Source of the DNA: Prorocentrum cordatum
Lineage: Eukaryota > Sar > Dinophyceae > Prorocentrales > Prorocentraceae
Direction of reading: 5' to 3'
Length of the DNA: 64,000 bases
Assembly (NCBI GenBank): GCA_963575745.1
Contig: CAUYUJ010000891.1
Span: 1 to 64,000, forward strand
This document shows positions 10,262-18,515 of the stretch, one piece after another (the stretch's first letter is position 1; each line of letters starts with the position of its first letter). Under the pieces are notes generated by a model. That model was not told the origin of the DNA, ran no database searches, and saw nothing but the letters and a program-made list of their open reading frames with translations. The translations under genes and the position numbers were made by a program.

Positions 10262-11215
10262 CTGATTGCCTCGTAGGGTCCTCTTGGGAGTGATCTTGGA
10301 GGTCTCTTGGGACGTGTTGGAGCGATCTCGAACTTCTGTGGGGTCCTTGCGGGCTTGCGGGATCTTTTGGGACTCTTGGGGACCTCTTGGAGCTTTCTGG
10401 CATCCTCTTGAAGGCCTCTTGGGGCCTCGTCGGAGCCTTTTGGGAGCCTCCTGGGGCCTCCTGGTGCCCTGTCGGGACTGTCTGGGGGCCCTCTTGGGCC
10501 GGTTTGGGACCCTCCTGGAGGTCTGTCGGGCCATCTCAAGGCGATCTTGAGGGCCTCATGGGTTGTCTTGGAGCGTCGGGAAGCCGAAAAGGGAGAATTC
10601 AACATTTCCCACCAACCAACGGGAAGTCAATGATTTTTGCCTCGTGGGGCCATCTTGCGAGTGCTCTTGGAGGCGCTCTGGGACGTTTTGGAGCGATGTC
10701 GGACTTTTGTGGGGTCCTTGCGGGATCTGTTGAAACTGTTGGGAACGTCTTGGGGCTTCCTGGGGGCCACTTGAGGGCCAGCCTCCTGGGGCTTCCTGGA
10801 GACCTGTCGGGACTGTCTGGGGGGCCCTCTTGGGCCAGTGTGGGGCCCTCCTCTTGGAGCTCTGTCGGGCCATCTTAAGGCGATCTTGAGGGCCTCATGG
10901 GCTGTCTTGGAGCGTCGGGAAGCCGAAAAGGGATAATTCCAAATTCCCCACAAACCAGCTGAAAATCAATGATGTGTGCCTCGTGGGGCCATCTTGCGAG
11001 TGCTCTTGGAGGCCTCTTGGGACGTTTTGGAGCGATCTTTGGGGGTATGATGGCTCCTTCGGAGTCGTCGTCGACTGTCTGGGGGCTCTATGGGGTCGTT
11101 TCCGGAGCGCGCGCTGGAATGTCGGGGGCCTGCTGGGGCCGTCTTCGGGCTCTCGTGAGGTCCTCCCAGGTCGTCTGGGGAGCTGCCTGAAAGGCCCAGG
11201 GTGGGCAGAATTCGT
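10262..11215 (+). repeat. CTTGGGG-type repeat block 2, tandem higher-order copies
   Basis: Two successive higher-order copies are visible. Each has CTTGGGG units, then GAGCGTCGGGAAGCCGAAAA, then a ~60-bp AT-richer link holding AATCAATGAT, then TGCCTCGTGGGGCCATCTTG and the next set of units. The junctions lie at 10570-10650 and 10905-10990. The third block runs to 11215 without the tail. Confidence 0.9.
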
Positions 11216-11279
11216 TAGGGGGCGGGGAGGGGCTTTTTTTTCCGAGTCCCCGACCTTCCAAACATACATGAATTGGAAG

Positions 11280-11600
11280 AATAAATACATTAATCAAAAT
11301 GTGTGTGCATACATATCTGTATATATGTGTATATGTATACATGTGTAGTATATAGATATAGATGTACACATATATGTGTGTACACATGTATATATATATA
11401 CATATTTGTATATATATACATGTGCGTATACATATCTGTGTGTATACATATGTATATACATACATCTGTTTATATATATATATATATATGTGTAGAGATG
11501 TGTGCCTGTATACATATATGTATATGCATACAGGTGTGTATATATACATATATGTATATGTGTGTATGTAGATGTGTGAATATGTACACATAGATTAAGG
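11280..11600. repeat. (TATG/CATA)n simple sequence
   Basis: Degenerate ATACATATGTGTAT-type repeat, open in all frames as Tyr/Ile/Cys/His repeats. Confidence 0.95.
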
Positions 11601-11635
11601 GCTTCGCCCTCTGCCGCCGGCCCCCTATTACTAGT

Positions 11636-12320
11636 GCGGGCGGCTGCGCTGGGGTCTCCTTGGGGCCTCTTGGGGTCTCCTTGGGGCCTCTTGGGGGCCT
11701 CTGGGGGGTCTCCTTGGGGCCTCTTGGGGGTCTCGTCGGGGCCTCTTGGAAACAATAGTTTGGTGTTCTTGGGGGTCGCCTTGGGGCCTCTTGGAGGCCT
11801 CTTGGGGCCTGTGGGGACCTTAGGGCGTCCTGGGGCCCTCTTGGGGCCCTCTCGGGGCGGAAAGGTAGAGTTTTCGGTTCGTGGACTCCCTCTTGGACCT
11901 CTCTTGGGGCCGTCTTAGGGCCCTTTCGGACCGTCTAGGGCGCCTCTTGGACCGTCTTGGGGCCCTCTTCGGCTGTCTTGGGGCCGTCTTGGGGGCCTCT
12001 TTGGCCGTCATGGGGGCTTCTAGGGCCGTCGTGGGGCGATCTTGGGTCACTCTTGGTCCGTCTCGGAGCGTCGGACAGCCGAAAAGGCGAGAAGGCCAAA
12101 ACCTTCAAAAACGTTATGAAAATCGTTGATTGCGTGGGCCCTCTTGGGAGGCCTCTTGGAGGCCTTGTGGGCCGTCTTGAGAGCATCTTGGGCCGTCTTG
12201 GGGCCATCGCGGGACATCTTGGGGCCATCTTGGGCCGTTTTGGCCTCCTGAGGCTCTCTTCGGAGCCGCGTCGGGCAATCTTGGAGGCCTCTCGGGCCGT
12301 TCTGGCCGCGCGGTAGCGTC
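11636..12320 (+). repeat. CTTGGGG-type repeat block 3
   Basis: Units as in the earlier blocks. A variant of the conserved tail (GGAGCGTCGGACAGCCGAAA) sits at 12066-12087, followed by further units. Confidence 0.9.
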
Positions 12321-12930
12321 ACCATGAGAATCCTGGGGTGGCCCCGAGCAGCCTGGATTTGAGGTTCGCACCCCCCAGTTGGCTGTTTGCTGGCGCGGCG
12401 GCGCGGCGGAGGCAGGAAACAGGATTGGAGAGACAAAAAGGTCAAACAACACATGACAACACATAACACATGACAGCAGACCGCACACACCTTCGCCGCC
12501 TTGCGCCCCGGGAGGGGGCCGGAGACTGCATTGGCGCTTCGCGCCATGCGCTTTGCACCGGACCCTCCCCGGCAAAGCAATACGTCATCGCTTGCTTCAG
12601 CGGGGGGGACCTCGAAGCCTGGACGGGCGACCGGCTCATTTGTCTGATATCCCTGGTGCCTGCTGACACCGCGTTCGCCCGATGCGATTGCACGCTTGTG
12701 CGCAGGAGCTGGGGGAATGATGTTTTTTTTTTCACGCGCGATGGTCCTTTGAGGAAGTAAGGATCGTTCCCATGACATGCCGAAGAAGCCGCAGTAGCAC
12801 CGAACAAATCGATTTTTTGTAGCTTCCTGAATGCCTGGAAGGCCCCACTCAGTCAGGAAATCTTCGATCGTCGAACTTCGAATCTAGATCCATTGCCTGT
12901 CTCTCTCTCGATCGAGGAACTGAAAACGCC
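12321..12930. other. Unassigned sequence
   Basis: Non-repeat DNA between two CTTGGGG blocks. It holds a short hairpin GGCGCTTCGCGCC (12535-12550) that also occurs, slightly changed, near 7210. Open frames of about 100 codons exist on both strands with no recognisable domain. Confidence 0.5.
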
Positions 12931-12934
12931 GTCT

Positions 12935-13165
12935 GGGCGTTTGGGGGGCTCTCTTGGGCCGTCCCAGGGCTCTCTTGGGCCGTCCCAGGGCCTTCTTGGG
13001 CCGTCTTGGGGGGCTTGGGCCCTCCGGAGGTCTTCTGAAGCCATCTAGGGCCCTCTTGGGGGCCTCCAGTGGCCTTCTTGGCGGTCTCCCATGGCTGTCG
13101 TGAGTCTCTGTTGGGGGCCTTCTGGGGGAATCTCGGGCTTCTTGCGGGCAGTCTCGGGGCTCTCT
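12935..13165 (+). repeat. CTTGGGG-type repeat block 4, left flank of the retroelement
   Basis: Units such as TCTCTTGGGCCGTCCCAGGG. The block is cut at 13170 by the retroelement and the same kind of sequence resumes at 30083, so the element inserted into this block. Confidence 0.85.
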
Positions 13166-13170
13166 GGAGC
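13166..13170. repeat. Candidate target-site duplication, left copy
   Basis: GGAGC here and at 30078-30082 flank the element (TGGAGCA if one neighbouring base on each side is included). Five bases is the usual duplication length for copia integrases. The string is short, so chance cannot be excluded. Confidence 0.55.
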
Positions 13171-13456
13171 ACTTTAAACGGAGAAGGTTAAAGGCGAGGT
13201 ATAAATCGAGCATGTACCGCTGCCGTGCCTGGCTCAAGCCGGGCCCGGCCAGATATGTGACTGTGCCTCACTGAGGCGCACTACTTGCATCCGAGATCGG
13301 AAAACATCCTTTTCCATTGACGATGCCCATCCTACTCTTTACTCCAGATCCCATGCTTCGTCTCGCTCTCTTGCTCATGCGCTATGAGCCTAAGCCTGGG
13401 ATATGGAAGCGCCTAAGGCGGACTGTATACCTAAGCTTACCAGCTTGTTTTCGACT
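13171..13456 (+). repeat. 5' terminal repeat (LTR)
   Basis: Bases 13235-13456 match 29856-30077 with one substitution (CTCACTGAGG against CTCACCGAGG). The preceding ~60 bp (13174-13220) matches about 29530-29575 more loosely: AAAGGCGAG, CGAGCATG and ACCGCT are shared. A TATAAAT box lies at 13200-13206, about 30 bp before the well-conserved core, and is changed in the 3' copy. The ends are not the usual TG...CA. The first frame of the element starts inside this repeat. Confidence 0.8.
13200..13206 (+). promoter_or_regulatory. TATA-like box in the 5' LTR
   Basis: TATAAAT sits about 30 bp upstream of the start of the conserved 222-bp core, where a transcript start would be expected. In the 3' repeat the same place reads TAGAAAG. 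Dinoflagellate cellular genes usually lack TATA boxes, so use of this site is inference. Confidence 0.4.
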
Positions 13457-16400
13457 TGGTAGCGGAGCTGGCTACACTCTCGTGTGGCTGGCTCTCGCTC
13501 TGATTCCTGTAATCCACGGCACAACTTGGTGGACTACTACCACGGTGGAATACCATGTTGCGCCGGCTCTGCGAGGAGCGGAGCCAGTCCGCGATCGAGC
13601 TAGCGGGGCAACCCGCGAACTCGAGACGCTCTCTCCTACCTCACTGCGCTACTTCACTCCCGACTTCCACCAGATGCCAATCGGCAACTCGATCGAGAAC
13701 GTGGTCACCCTGCGGGGCTACCCGCAGCGGGGCCACCTGCATCCCGTGCCGGTCAGGCGCCTCACGGCTACCACGCCAGAGCCTGACAAACCACAGCCTA
13801 AACCAATCACCGAAGCCGAAATGCATATGCATTGGATCAAGATAACTATCTTCGGCATTCTATGGGTGATAATGGGATGTGCTGTGGGATACATGCGGCA
13901 GGGAATGGACGACACGCGTACTACTGGCCCTACATGGGACCCTGCCGGTACTACGCCTTTCCGCGAATATGTTCGCGAAGTACATGCATGGTTAAACGTA
14001 ACGAGCGGCAATATGACACCACCACAACAAGCTGCAGCACTACAACGAGGCCTTCAAGGTCTGGCTCGTCGTATCGCCATGCAGGTCCCCTCCCAGATCA
14101 TCAATTATGGTGTAACTGTCAATGGACAGCCAACGGATGCAGTAACATATATACTGTACTTACTGAGCACCAAATTTGAAAATCTGGAAGATGAGCGCCA
14201 GCTCAACTCTGGCACTGCCCTTATCGACTTCCGCGTCGAAAGGGGCGAGCGAATCGACTCAGTATTAGCTCGATTCGAGATGGCCCGTGACGAGGCTAAC
14301 TCTGTTGGCTTTGTCATCCCCAACTTTCAGATCCTAACGCTGATTCTCTTCAGAGCGTTAGGCGTTGGCGCGTCACGAGCCCAACACCTGCTGGAGCCCT
14401 TTAATCATCAGATGCCCCGAACACAAGCAGACTATGACAGGCTGCTGACCAGGATGAGGAACTACGGACATGTTGCCGAGCGCTCTCCTGGCAACATAGC
14501 GGGTATCTTCACAGGGCACCACTCACATGCAGGTGTCTACGCCACGACTGCGGGGTCACCCGCTGGTCCTGGCGAGCCAAATCCCTGGGCTGACCCAGCC
14601 GATATGCCCAACGAGGCCACTGCCCTTCTAGGGCAGACCGGCCAGGCATCGGCAGAGGCAGCTGAGGCGAACGCCTGGTCGAGCTACTCGCCGGGCGCCG
14701 CCTACACTGCAGGCCCGCCCTCGGGCACAACCCTCTGGGGCCAAGCGGAGTCATCCGCTCAATGGTCTCAGCCACCCTCACCGTTTGAATCTGGCACTGA
14801 CACAGATACCTCATCTGACGATGAGCACAATGGCATAGTCTCTGCTGGCAATGACTATCCAGCGGATGACACTCACCTCTCTGAACAACAAAGGGCGGAG
14901 GCCGCCTTTATGGCTTATCGCAAATCAAAACGCCGTTGGAGGCGCTTTGTGAAGAAACCAGTCAGAAAGGTGAGACGTGCAGTACGCCGACATTTCAAAC
15001 AATTTGGAAAGGGTCGTGGTAAAGGGGGTCGCAGGCGCCGTATGCATGGTAGGGGTATTACTGCTTTCCTCACGTCCTTAACTGATATGGCTTTTGAAGA
15101 AGTTCTTATCGGAGGCAAAGGTCGGGGTCACAGGCGGACCTCCGGTAAGGGAAAGGGGCGGAGGGGCAACCCTAGGGACGCTTCTGGTAATACTATGAAG
15201 TGTCATACATGCGGTAGCACAGAGCATTTGCGCGATCAATGCCCGAAGGGGAAAGGAAAGGGATCCGTACATTTGGCTCAAAATTCTTTTATGGATGACA
15301 TAGATTACATTGACTACGAGTTTTACGTCAATCCAGAAGCGGCTCCCGCTGCGGGCTCCTCCACGTATTACGTGATGGCCCGCTATGCTGAAGCAACTGT
15401 GGCCCTGGAAGACTACGCAGTGACCCTCTTCGACGAGTTCCACGGCTGGGACGAGGTCGATGAGATTGCGTACAACGCTTGGTTCGGTCTTCCAGCGGGG
15501 CCACCCGCCGGTGACGAGGTCTCCGAAGCCGAGACCGTCCCGGCAACAGAGGAAGAACTCACCGCCGCGCTGGCCCCACAAGTGATTGGTATGCCGTTGC
15601 TGCCAAATCCATCGGGGGCTGGTTCGGAGATGGGAGACGCCGATGACGAAATGCGGGGCCATCCCGCGTATTCCGATTCCGAAGAATCCGAAGAAGATTA
15701 CAACGACATGCTCCAAGAGCAGGTTTCCGAAGCAATCCGACTCTTGAGTGCGCCAGCACAGCAGCAGATGACGATGAATGAACTGCTGTCACACCCAGGA
15801 GTTGCACGTCTACGTCCATACTTGGATTCGAACATGTCAACATCTCAGATGCTCACAGCACTCCAAGCTCTAGCGGGGTCACCCGCCGAAGAAATGCTAG
15901 ACGCAACAGCGGGGCCACCCGCTTGGTCTATGGATGTATTCATGCAAGGTTGCGATCAAATGAACATTAACGACCTCTCGATGGAGCAGTTAAATGACAT
16001 CGGATACTTCAGAAGCCCGTATCAAAACGTGTTCATGGCCCAGGACAGCTCAGAGGACTCGGATGACATGCGGTACGACAAGAGGGACAGGCGACCGTCG
16101 CCTCCCCGAAACTCCGAGCAGGACGATCAAAGGCCAGTGACACGTGATAGTGCGTCAGCGGGGCCAGCCCGCGGAAGGAGCCGCTCTGCTCCTAGACGCC
16201 CTACGCACGACGAATCGGGCTACCCATACAGCACTGAGCACTCCGTTGGAGTATCTGCTCAGCAGGTGCCGGATTGGTACATAAGATGGTACCCCGACTA
16301 CTCTATGGAGACTCTTCGGCATTGGTATTCTAAGGAATACTGCACCAAAAGGGACGAGACTGGCGCAATAATCCGTACCAAGGGCGGCAAGACCAAGACG

Positions 16401-17543
16401 CCAGAGGCCTGGGACAAAAGGGCGAAAAAGCAGGAGATCATCACTGACCGCAAAACGTACAGAAAACAGGTGTGTCAGTGTGAGCCCTTCAAAGGCCACA
16501 TGCGCAGGTGTCCTATGGACCGCCCTTCCAGGAGCCCTCACCACGGAGAGACCCCGTGGAATTGGTCTCATGGAGACGACGCTGGCAACGTCCATGACCC
16601 AAACAAAGAGGTTCCTGGAGGGGGGAAGCGCATCACTGAGGCCGATCGCGTCCCTATGACCGAAGAAGTGGCCAACGCCGTCAGGGAGAATTGGGCAAAG
16701 CTCCCCAATGACCATCGCCTCAAGGAGTGGAACCGCCGATTCCACAAGGAGGCGGGGTCACCCGCAGAATCCAGTGGGGAAGCGGGGTCACCCGCAGAAT
16801 CCAGTGGGGAAGCGGGGTCACCCGCAGAACCCAGTGGGGAAGCGGGGTCACCCGCAGAATCCAGTAAGGAAGCGGGGTCACCCGCAGAAGCACCACCAGC
16901 CGCTGGAACTGCGGAGGATGAATGGATAGATGTTGCCTCTGCCGCCGGCACTGACCGAACCGAACTAAATGAGGAATGGGCGGCAGAAGATGGCTCAGAA
17001 AATCCGTTCCCCGACGGAAGCGCCTGCTGGTACTACAGCTCTACGGCGCAAAAGTGGTTCTGCACGAGGGTACTCTACCGCCATGAGAATGGCAAATACA
17101 AGCTGGCCATAAAGGGTGTTGCCGACATCGACCAGATGAGGCAGGTTATCCATGATCATGGCCAGCCAGAAGGCCCTCCGAGAGACCCTCCTGGTCCACG
17201 ACCAGGCAAGGGCAGCAGACCACCTCCAAGACCTAAAGCCGACTCCTCGTCGTCACCGACTCCTGCAAAAAGGCACTCGTCCAAGAGTCCCGAAGACACG
17301 CAGGGGCGGGCGAAGGTCAGGGCGGTCGCCAAGACGGACGACCCTGAGCCGGCAGATCCTCCTGGTCCATCGGTGACAGAGAGGAAGAAGGTCTTTGCTG
17401 GACCATCGACCCCGATGCCTCCAGCGACCCAAGCGATGTCAAGGATGAAGTTCGTGACAAGCCTAAAGCAGCTTTCCGAGGTGACTGGACTCCAACGCTG
17501 CATCAGCCACGCCTTACACCACAACCCGGCTCGGCACGAATGA
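13323..17543 (+). CDS. Gag-like polyprotein with two membrane segments and a CCHC zinc knuckle
   Basis: I chose the ATG at 13323; it lies inside the LTR, so translation runs through the primer-binding site. The product is about 1,406 residues (numbering within one or two of the text). Residues ~53-68 and ~172-192 are hydrophobic and look like membrane helices. Residues ~220-390 (FREYVREVHAWLNV onward, with repeated Leu/Gln-rich helices) fit a copia capsid region. A Lys/Arg/Gly-rich stretch leads into CHTCGSTEHLRDQC (CX2CX4HX4C, 15201-15242), a nucleic-acid-binding zinc knuckle. The remaining 760 residues are acidic and Pro/Ala-rich, with many AGSPA/AGPPA peptides encoded by hairpin repeats, five tandem 10-residue repeats at 16752-16891, and a compact Trp-rich region near 17020-17130. 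It ends in TGA overlapping the next ATG (ATGA). Confidence 0.75.
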   Translation: MPILLFTPDPMLRLALLLMRYEPKPGIWKRLRRTVYLSLPACFRLGSGAGYTLVWLALALIPVIHGTTWWTTTTVEYHVAPALRGAEPVRDRASGATRELETLSPTSLRYFTPDFHQMPIGNSIENVVTLRGYPQRGHLHPVPVRRLTATTPEPDKPQPKPITEAEMHMHWIKITIFGILWVIMGCAVGYMRQGMDDTRTTGPTWDPAGTTPFREYVREVHAWLNVTSGNMTPPQQAAALQRGLQGLARRIAMQVPSQIINYGVTVNGQPTDAVTYILYLLSTKFENLEDERQLNSGTALIDFRVERGERIDSVLARFEMARDEANSVGFVIPNFQILTLILFRALGVGASRAQHLLEPFNHQMPRTQADYDRLLTRMRNYGHVAERSPGNIAGIFTGHHSHAGVYATTAGSPAGPGEPNPWADPADMPNEATALLGQTGQASAEAAEANAWSSYSPGAAYTAGPPSGTTLWGQAESSAQWSQPPSPFESGTDTDTSSDDEHNGIVSAGNDYPADDTHLSEQQRAEAAFMAYRKSKRRWRRFVKKPVRKVRRAVRRHFKQFGKGRGKGGRRRRMHGRGITAFLTSLTDMAFEEVLIGGKGRGHRRTSGKGKGRRGNPRDASGNTMKCHTCGSTEHLRDQCPKGKGKGSVHLAQNSFMDDIDYIDYEFYVNPEAAPAAGSSTYYVMARYAEATVALEDYAVTLFDEFHGWDEVDEIAYNAWFGLPAGPPAGDEVSEAETVPATEEELTAALAPQVIGMPLLPNPSGAGSEMGDADDEMRGHPAYSDSEESEEDYNDMLQEQVSEAIRLLSAPAQQQMTMNELLSHPGVARLRPYLDSNMSTSQMLTALQALAGSPAEEMLDATAGPPAWSMDVFMQGCDQMNINDLSMEQLNDIGYFRSPYQNVFMAQDSSEDSDDMRYDKRDRRPSPPRNSEQDDQRPVTRDSASAGPARGRSRSAPRRPTHDESGYPYSTEHSVGVSAQQVPDWYIRWYPDYSMETLRHWYSKEYCTKRDETGAIIRTKGGKTKTPEAWDKRAKKQEIITDRKTYRKQVCQCEPFKGHMRRCPMDRPSRSPHHGETPWNWSHGDDAGNVHDPNKEVPGGGKRITEADRVPMTEEVANAVRENWAKLPNDHRLKEWNRRFHKEAGSPAESSGEAGSPAESSGEAGSPAEPSGEAGSPAESSKEAGSPAEAPPAAGTAEDEWIDVASAAGTDRTELNEEWAAEDGSENPFPDGSACWYYSSTAQKWFCTRVLYRHENGKYKLAIKGVADIDQMRQVIHDHGQPEGPPRDPPGPRPGKGSRPPPRPKADSSSSPTPAKRHSSKSPEDTQGRAKVRAVAKTDDPEPADPPGPSVTERKKVFAGPSTPMPPATQAMSRMKFVTSLKQLSEVTGLQRCISHALHHNPARHE
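13457..13468 (+). promoter_or_regulatory. Primer-binding site
   Basis: TGGTAGCGGAGC starts directly after the 5' LTR. Copia elements often have TGGTATCAGAGC here, complementary to the 3' end of initiator tRNA-Met; this is a two-base variant of it. It is read in frame as part of the first protein (LGSGA). Confidence 0.75.
15201..15242 (+). other. CCHC zinc-knuckle codons
   Basis: Encodes Cys-X2-Cys-X4-His-X4-Cys exactly, preceded by basic Gly/Lys/Arg stretches, as in the nucleocapsid part of gag proteins. Confidence 0.9.
16752..16891 (+). repeat. 30-bp tandem repeat, five copies, each with a hairpin
   Basis: Copies start at 16752, 16782, 16812, 16842 and 16872. Each begins with GCGGGGTCACCCGC and encodes AGSPAESSGE or a close variant. 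The hairpin half is invariant while the linking half varies. Confidence 0.95.
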
Positions 17544-18280
17544 AAGCGCAGCCGAAGCCCGAAGCCGGGATGAGGTCGGTGCGGGCAGAAGAGGCCGCCA
17601 AGGCCAAGGAGGACAAAGGTTCTGCGGGGCCACCCGCTAAAGCGGCACCAGCCGCAACAGCGGGGACACCCGCAGGAAGTACTCTCTCAAGAGAAGAGCG
17701 TTTCAGAGTCCTCAAAGAGTTTGGCGACCAACAAAAGTTAACCGATGATGCAGCTACTGACAAAGGTCACCCGAACCCTGGCGCGGAGTCATCCGCAGGA
17801 GCTGCCTCGTCAGCCGCAGGCTCTGGCGGGCCACCCGCTAAAGCGGCGCCAGCCGCATTAGCGGGGCCACCCGCTAAAGCGGCGCCAGCTGCATTAGCTG
17901 GGCCAGCCGTTAAAGCGCCACCAGCGGCATTACCAACACTGTCCGCTCTGAGGACCATTCCCTTGGAATGTCTGTTGTATTGGCAGGGCATTGACGACAA
18001 GGGGCCGAGGCAGCCAATCAACCCACGAGTCACTCCAGACGACACGGACCGATATGAAGTCATCAACTGTCCGGTTCGTCGGAATTTCAAGTGCCAGAAT
18101 GACTGGGAGCGCGAACAACAGAAAGTGGGAAACATGCTGCGAGACAGGCCGCCACTACGTGTTGCGCAGCATAGAGAATCGCTCCTGAAGGTCATGCAAC
18201 AGAATGGCGCTGATCCGACCCTGCCGAGTAAGGAGCAGATGAGCCGAGTAAGGAGCAGATTACCAAGATATTCGAGCTAG
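17540..18280 (+). CDS. Retroelement spacer region leading into the Tpt1-like domain
   Basis: Its ATG overlaps the stop of the previous frame (ATGA), one base back in frame. Residues ~1-135 are Ala/Pro/Gly-rich and full of hairpin-encoded AGPPA peptides. The rest is compact, with a Cys/Trp/Arg-rich part (VRRNFKCQNDWEREQQ). A 17-base perfect direct repeat with 20-bp spacing (CCGAGTAAGGAGCAGAT at 18224 and 18244) shifts the frame just before the end. In the shifted frame the sequence reads KEQITKIFEL up to the poly-T tract, which resembles the first helix of Tpt1/KptA proteins. So the domain start probably lies here, cut by two lesions. No function is known for the Ala-rich part. Confidence 0.6.
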   Translation: MKAQPKPEAGMRSVRAEEAAKAKEDKGSAGPPAKAAPAATAGTPAGSTLSREERFRVLKEFGDQQKLTDDAATDKGHPNPGAESSAGAASSAAGSGGPPAKAAPAALAGPPAKAAPAALAGPAVKAPPAALPTLSALRTIPLECLLYWQGIDDKGPRQPINPRVTPDDTDRYEVINCPVRRNFKCQNDWEREQQKVGNMLRDRPPLRVAQHRESLLKVMQQNGADPTLPSKEQMSRVRSRLPRYSS

Positions 18281-18283
18281 GGC

Positions 18284-18338
18284 TTTTTTTTTTTATTTTT
18301 TTTTTTTTTTTTTTTTTTTTTGTTATTTCTTTTTTTTT

Positions 18339-18374
<36 letters not shown>

Positions 18375-18399
18375 TTTTTTTTTTTTTTTTTTGTTTTTT

Positions 18400-18432
<33 letters not shown>

Positions 18433-18446
18433 CTTTTTTTTTTCTT

Positions 18447-18500
<54 letters not shown>

Positions 18501-18514
18501 TTTTTTATTTTTTT
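18284..18514 (+). repeat. Poly-T tract, 231 bp, interrupting a coding domain
   Basis: Almost only T, with scattered single G, C and A. Coding sequence resumes directly after it. In translation it is poly-Phe, and the protein similarity on the left (KIFEL) and right (STALRHSP) would be adjacent without it. Confidence 0.95.
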
Positions 18515-18515
18515 C

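Noticed and set aside
9332-10534. Very long open frames (up to 485 codons) across GGA tracts
   Set aside because: They encode poly-Glu, poly-Ser, poly-Leu or poly-Pro and depend only on the triplet repeat keeping phase. No domain appears outside the tract.
12345-12385. GGTTCGCACCCC, like a tRNA B box
   Set aside because: No A box, no acceptor stem and no cloverleaf could be built around it.
16752-16891. Spaced hairpin repeats resembling a short CRISPR array
   Set aside because: The spacing sequence is nearly constant, the array is in frame within a gag-like gene, and the hairpin also occurs singly across the element.
17535-17545. Programmed frameshift at the ATGA overlap
   Set aside because: No slippery heptamer precedes it. 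The other joints in the element also shift frame, so ordinary decay, sequencing error or reinitiation explains it as well.
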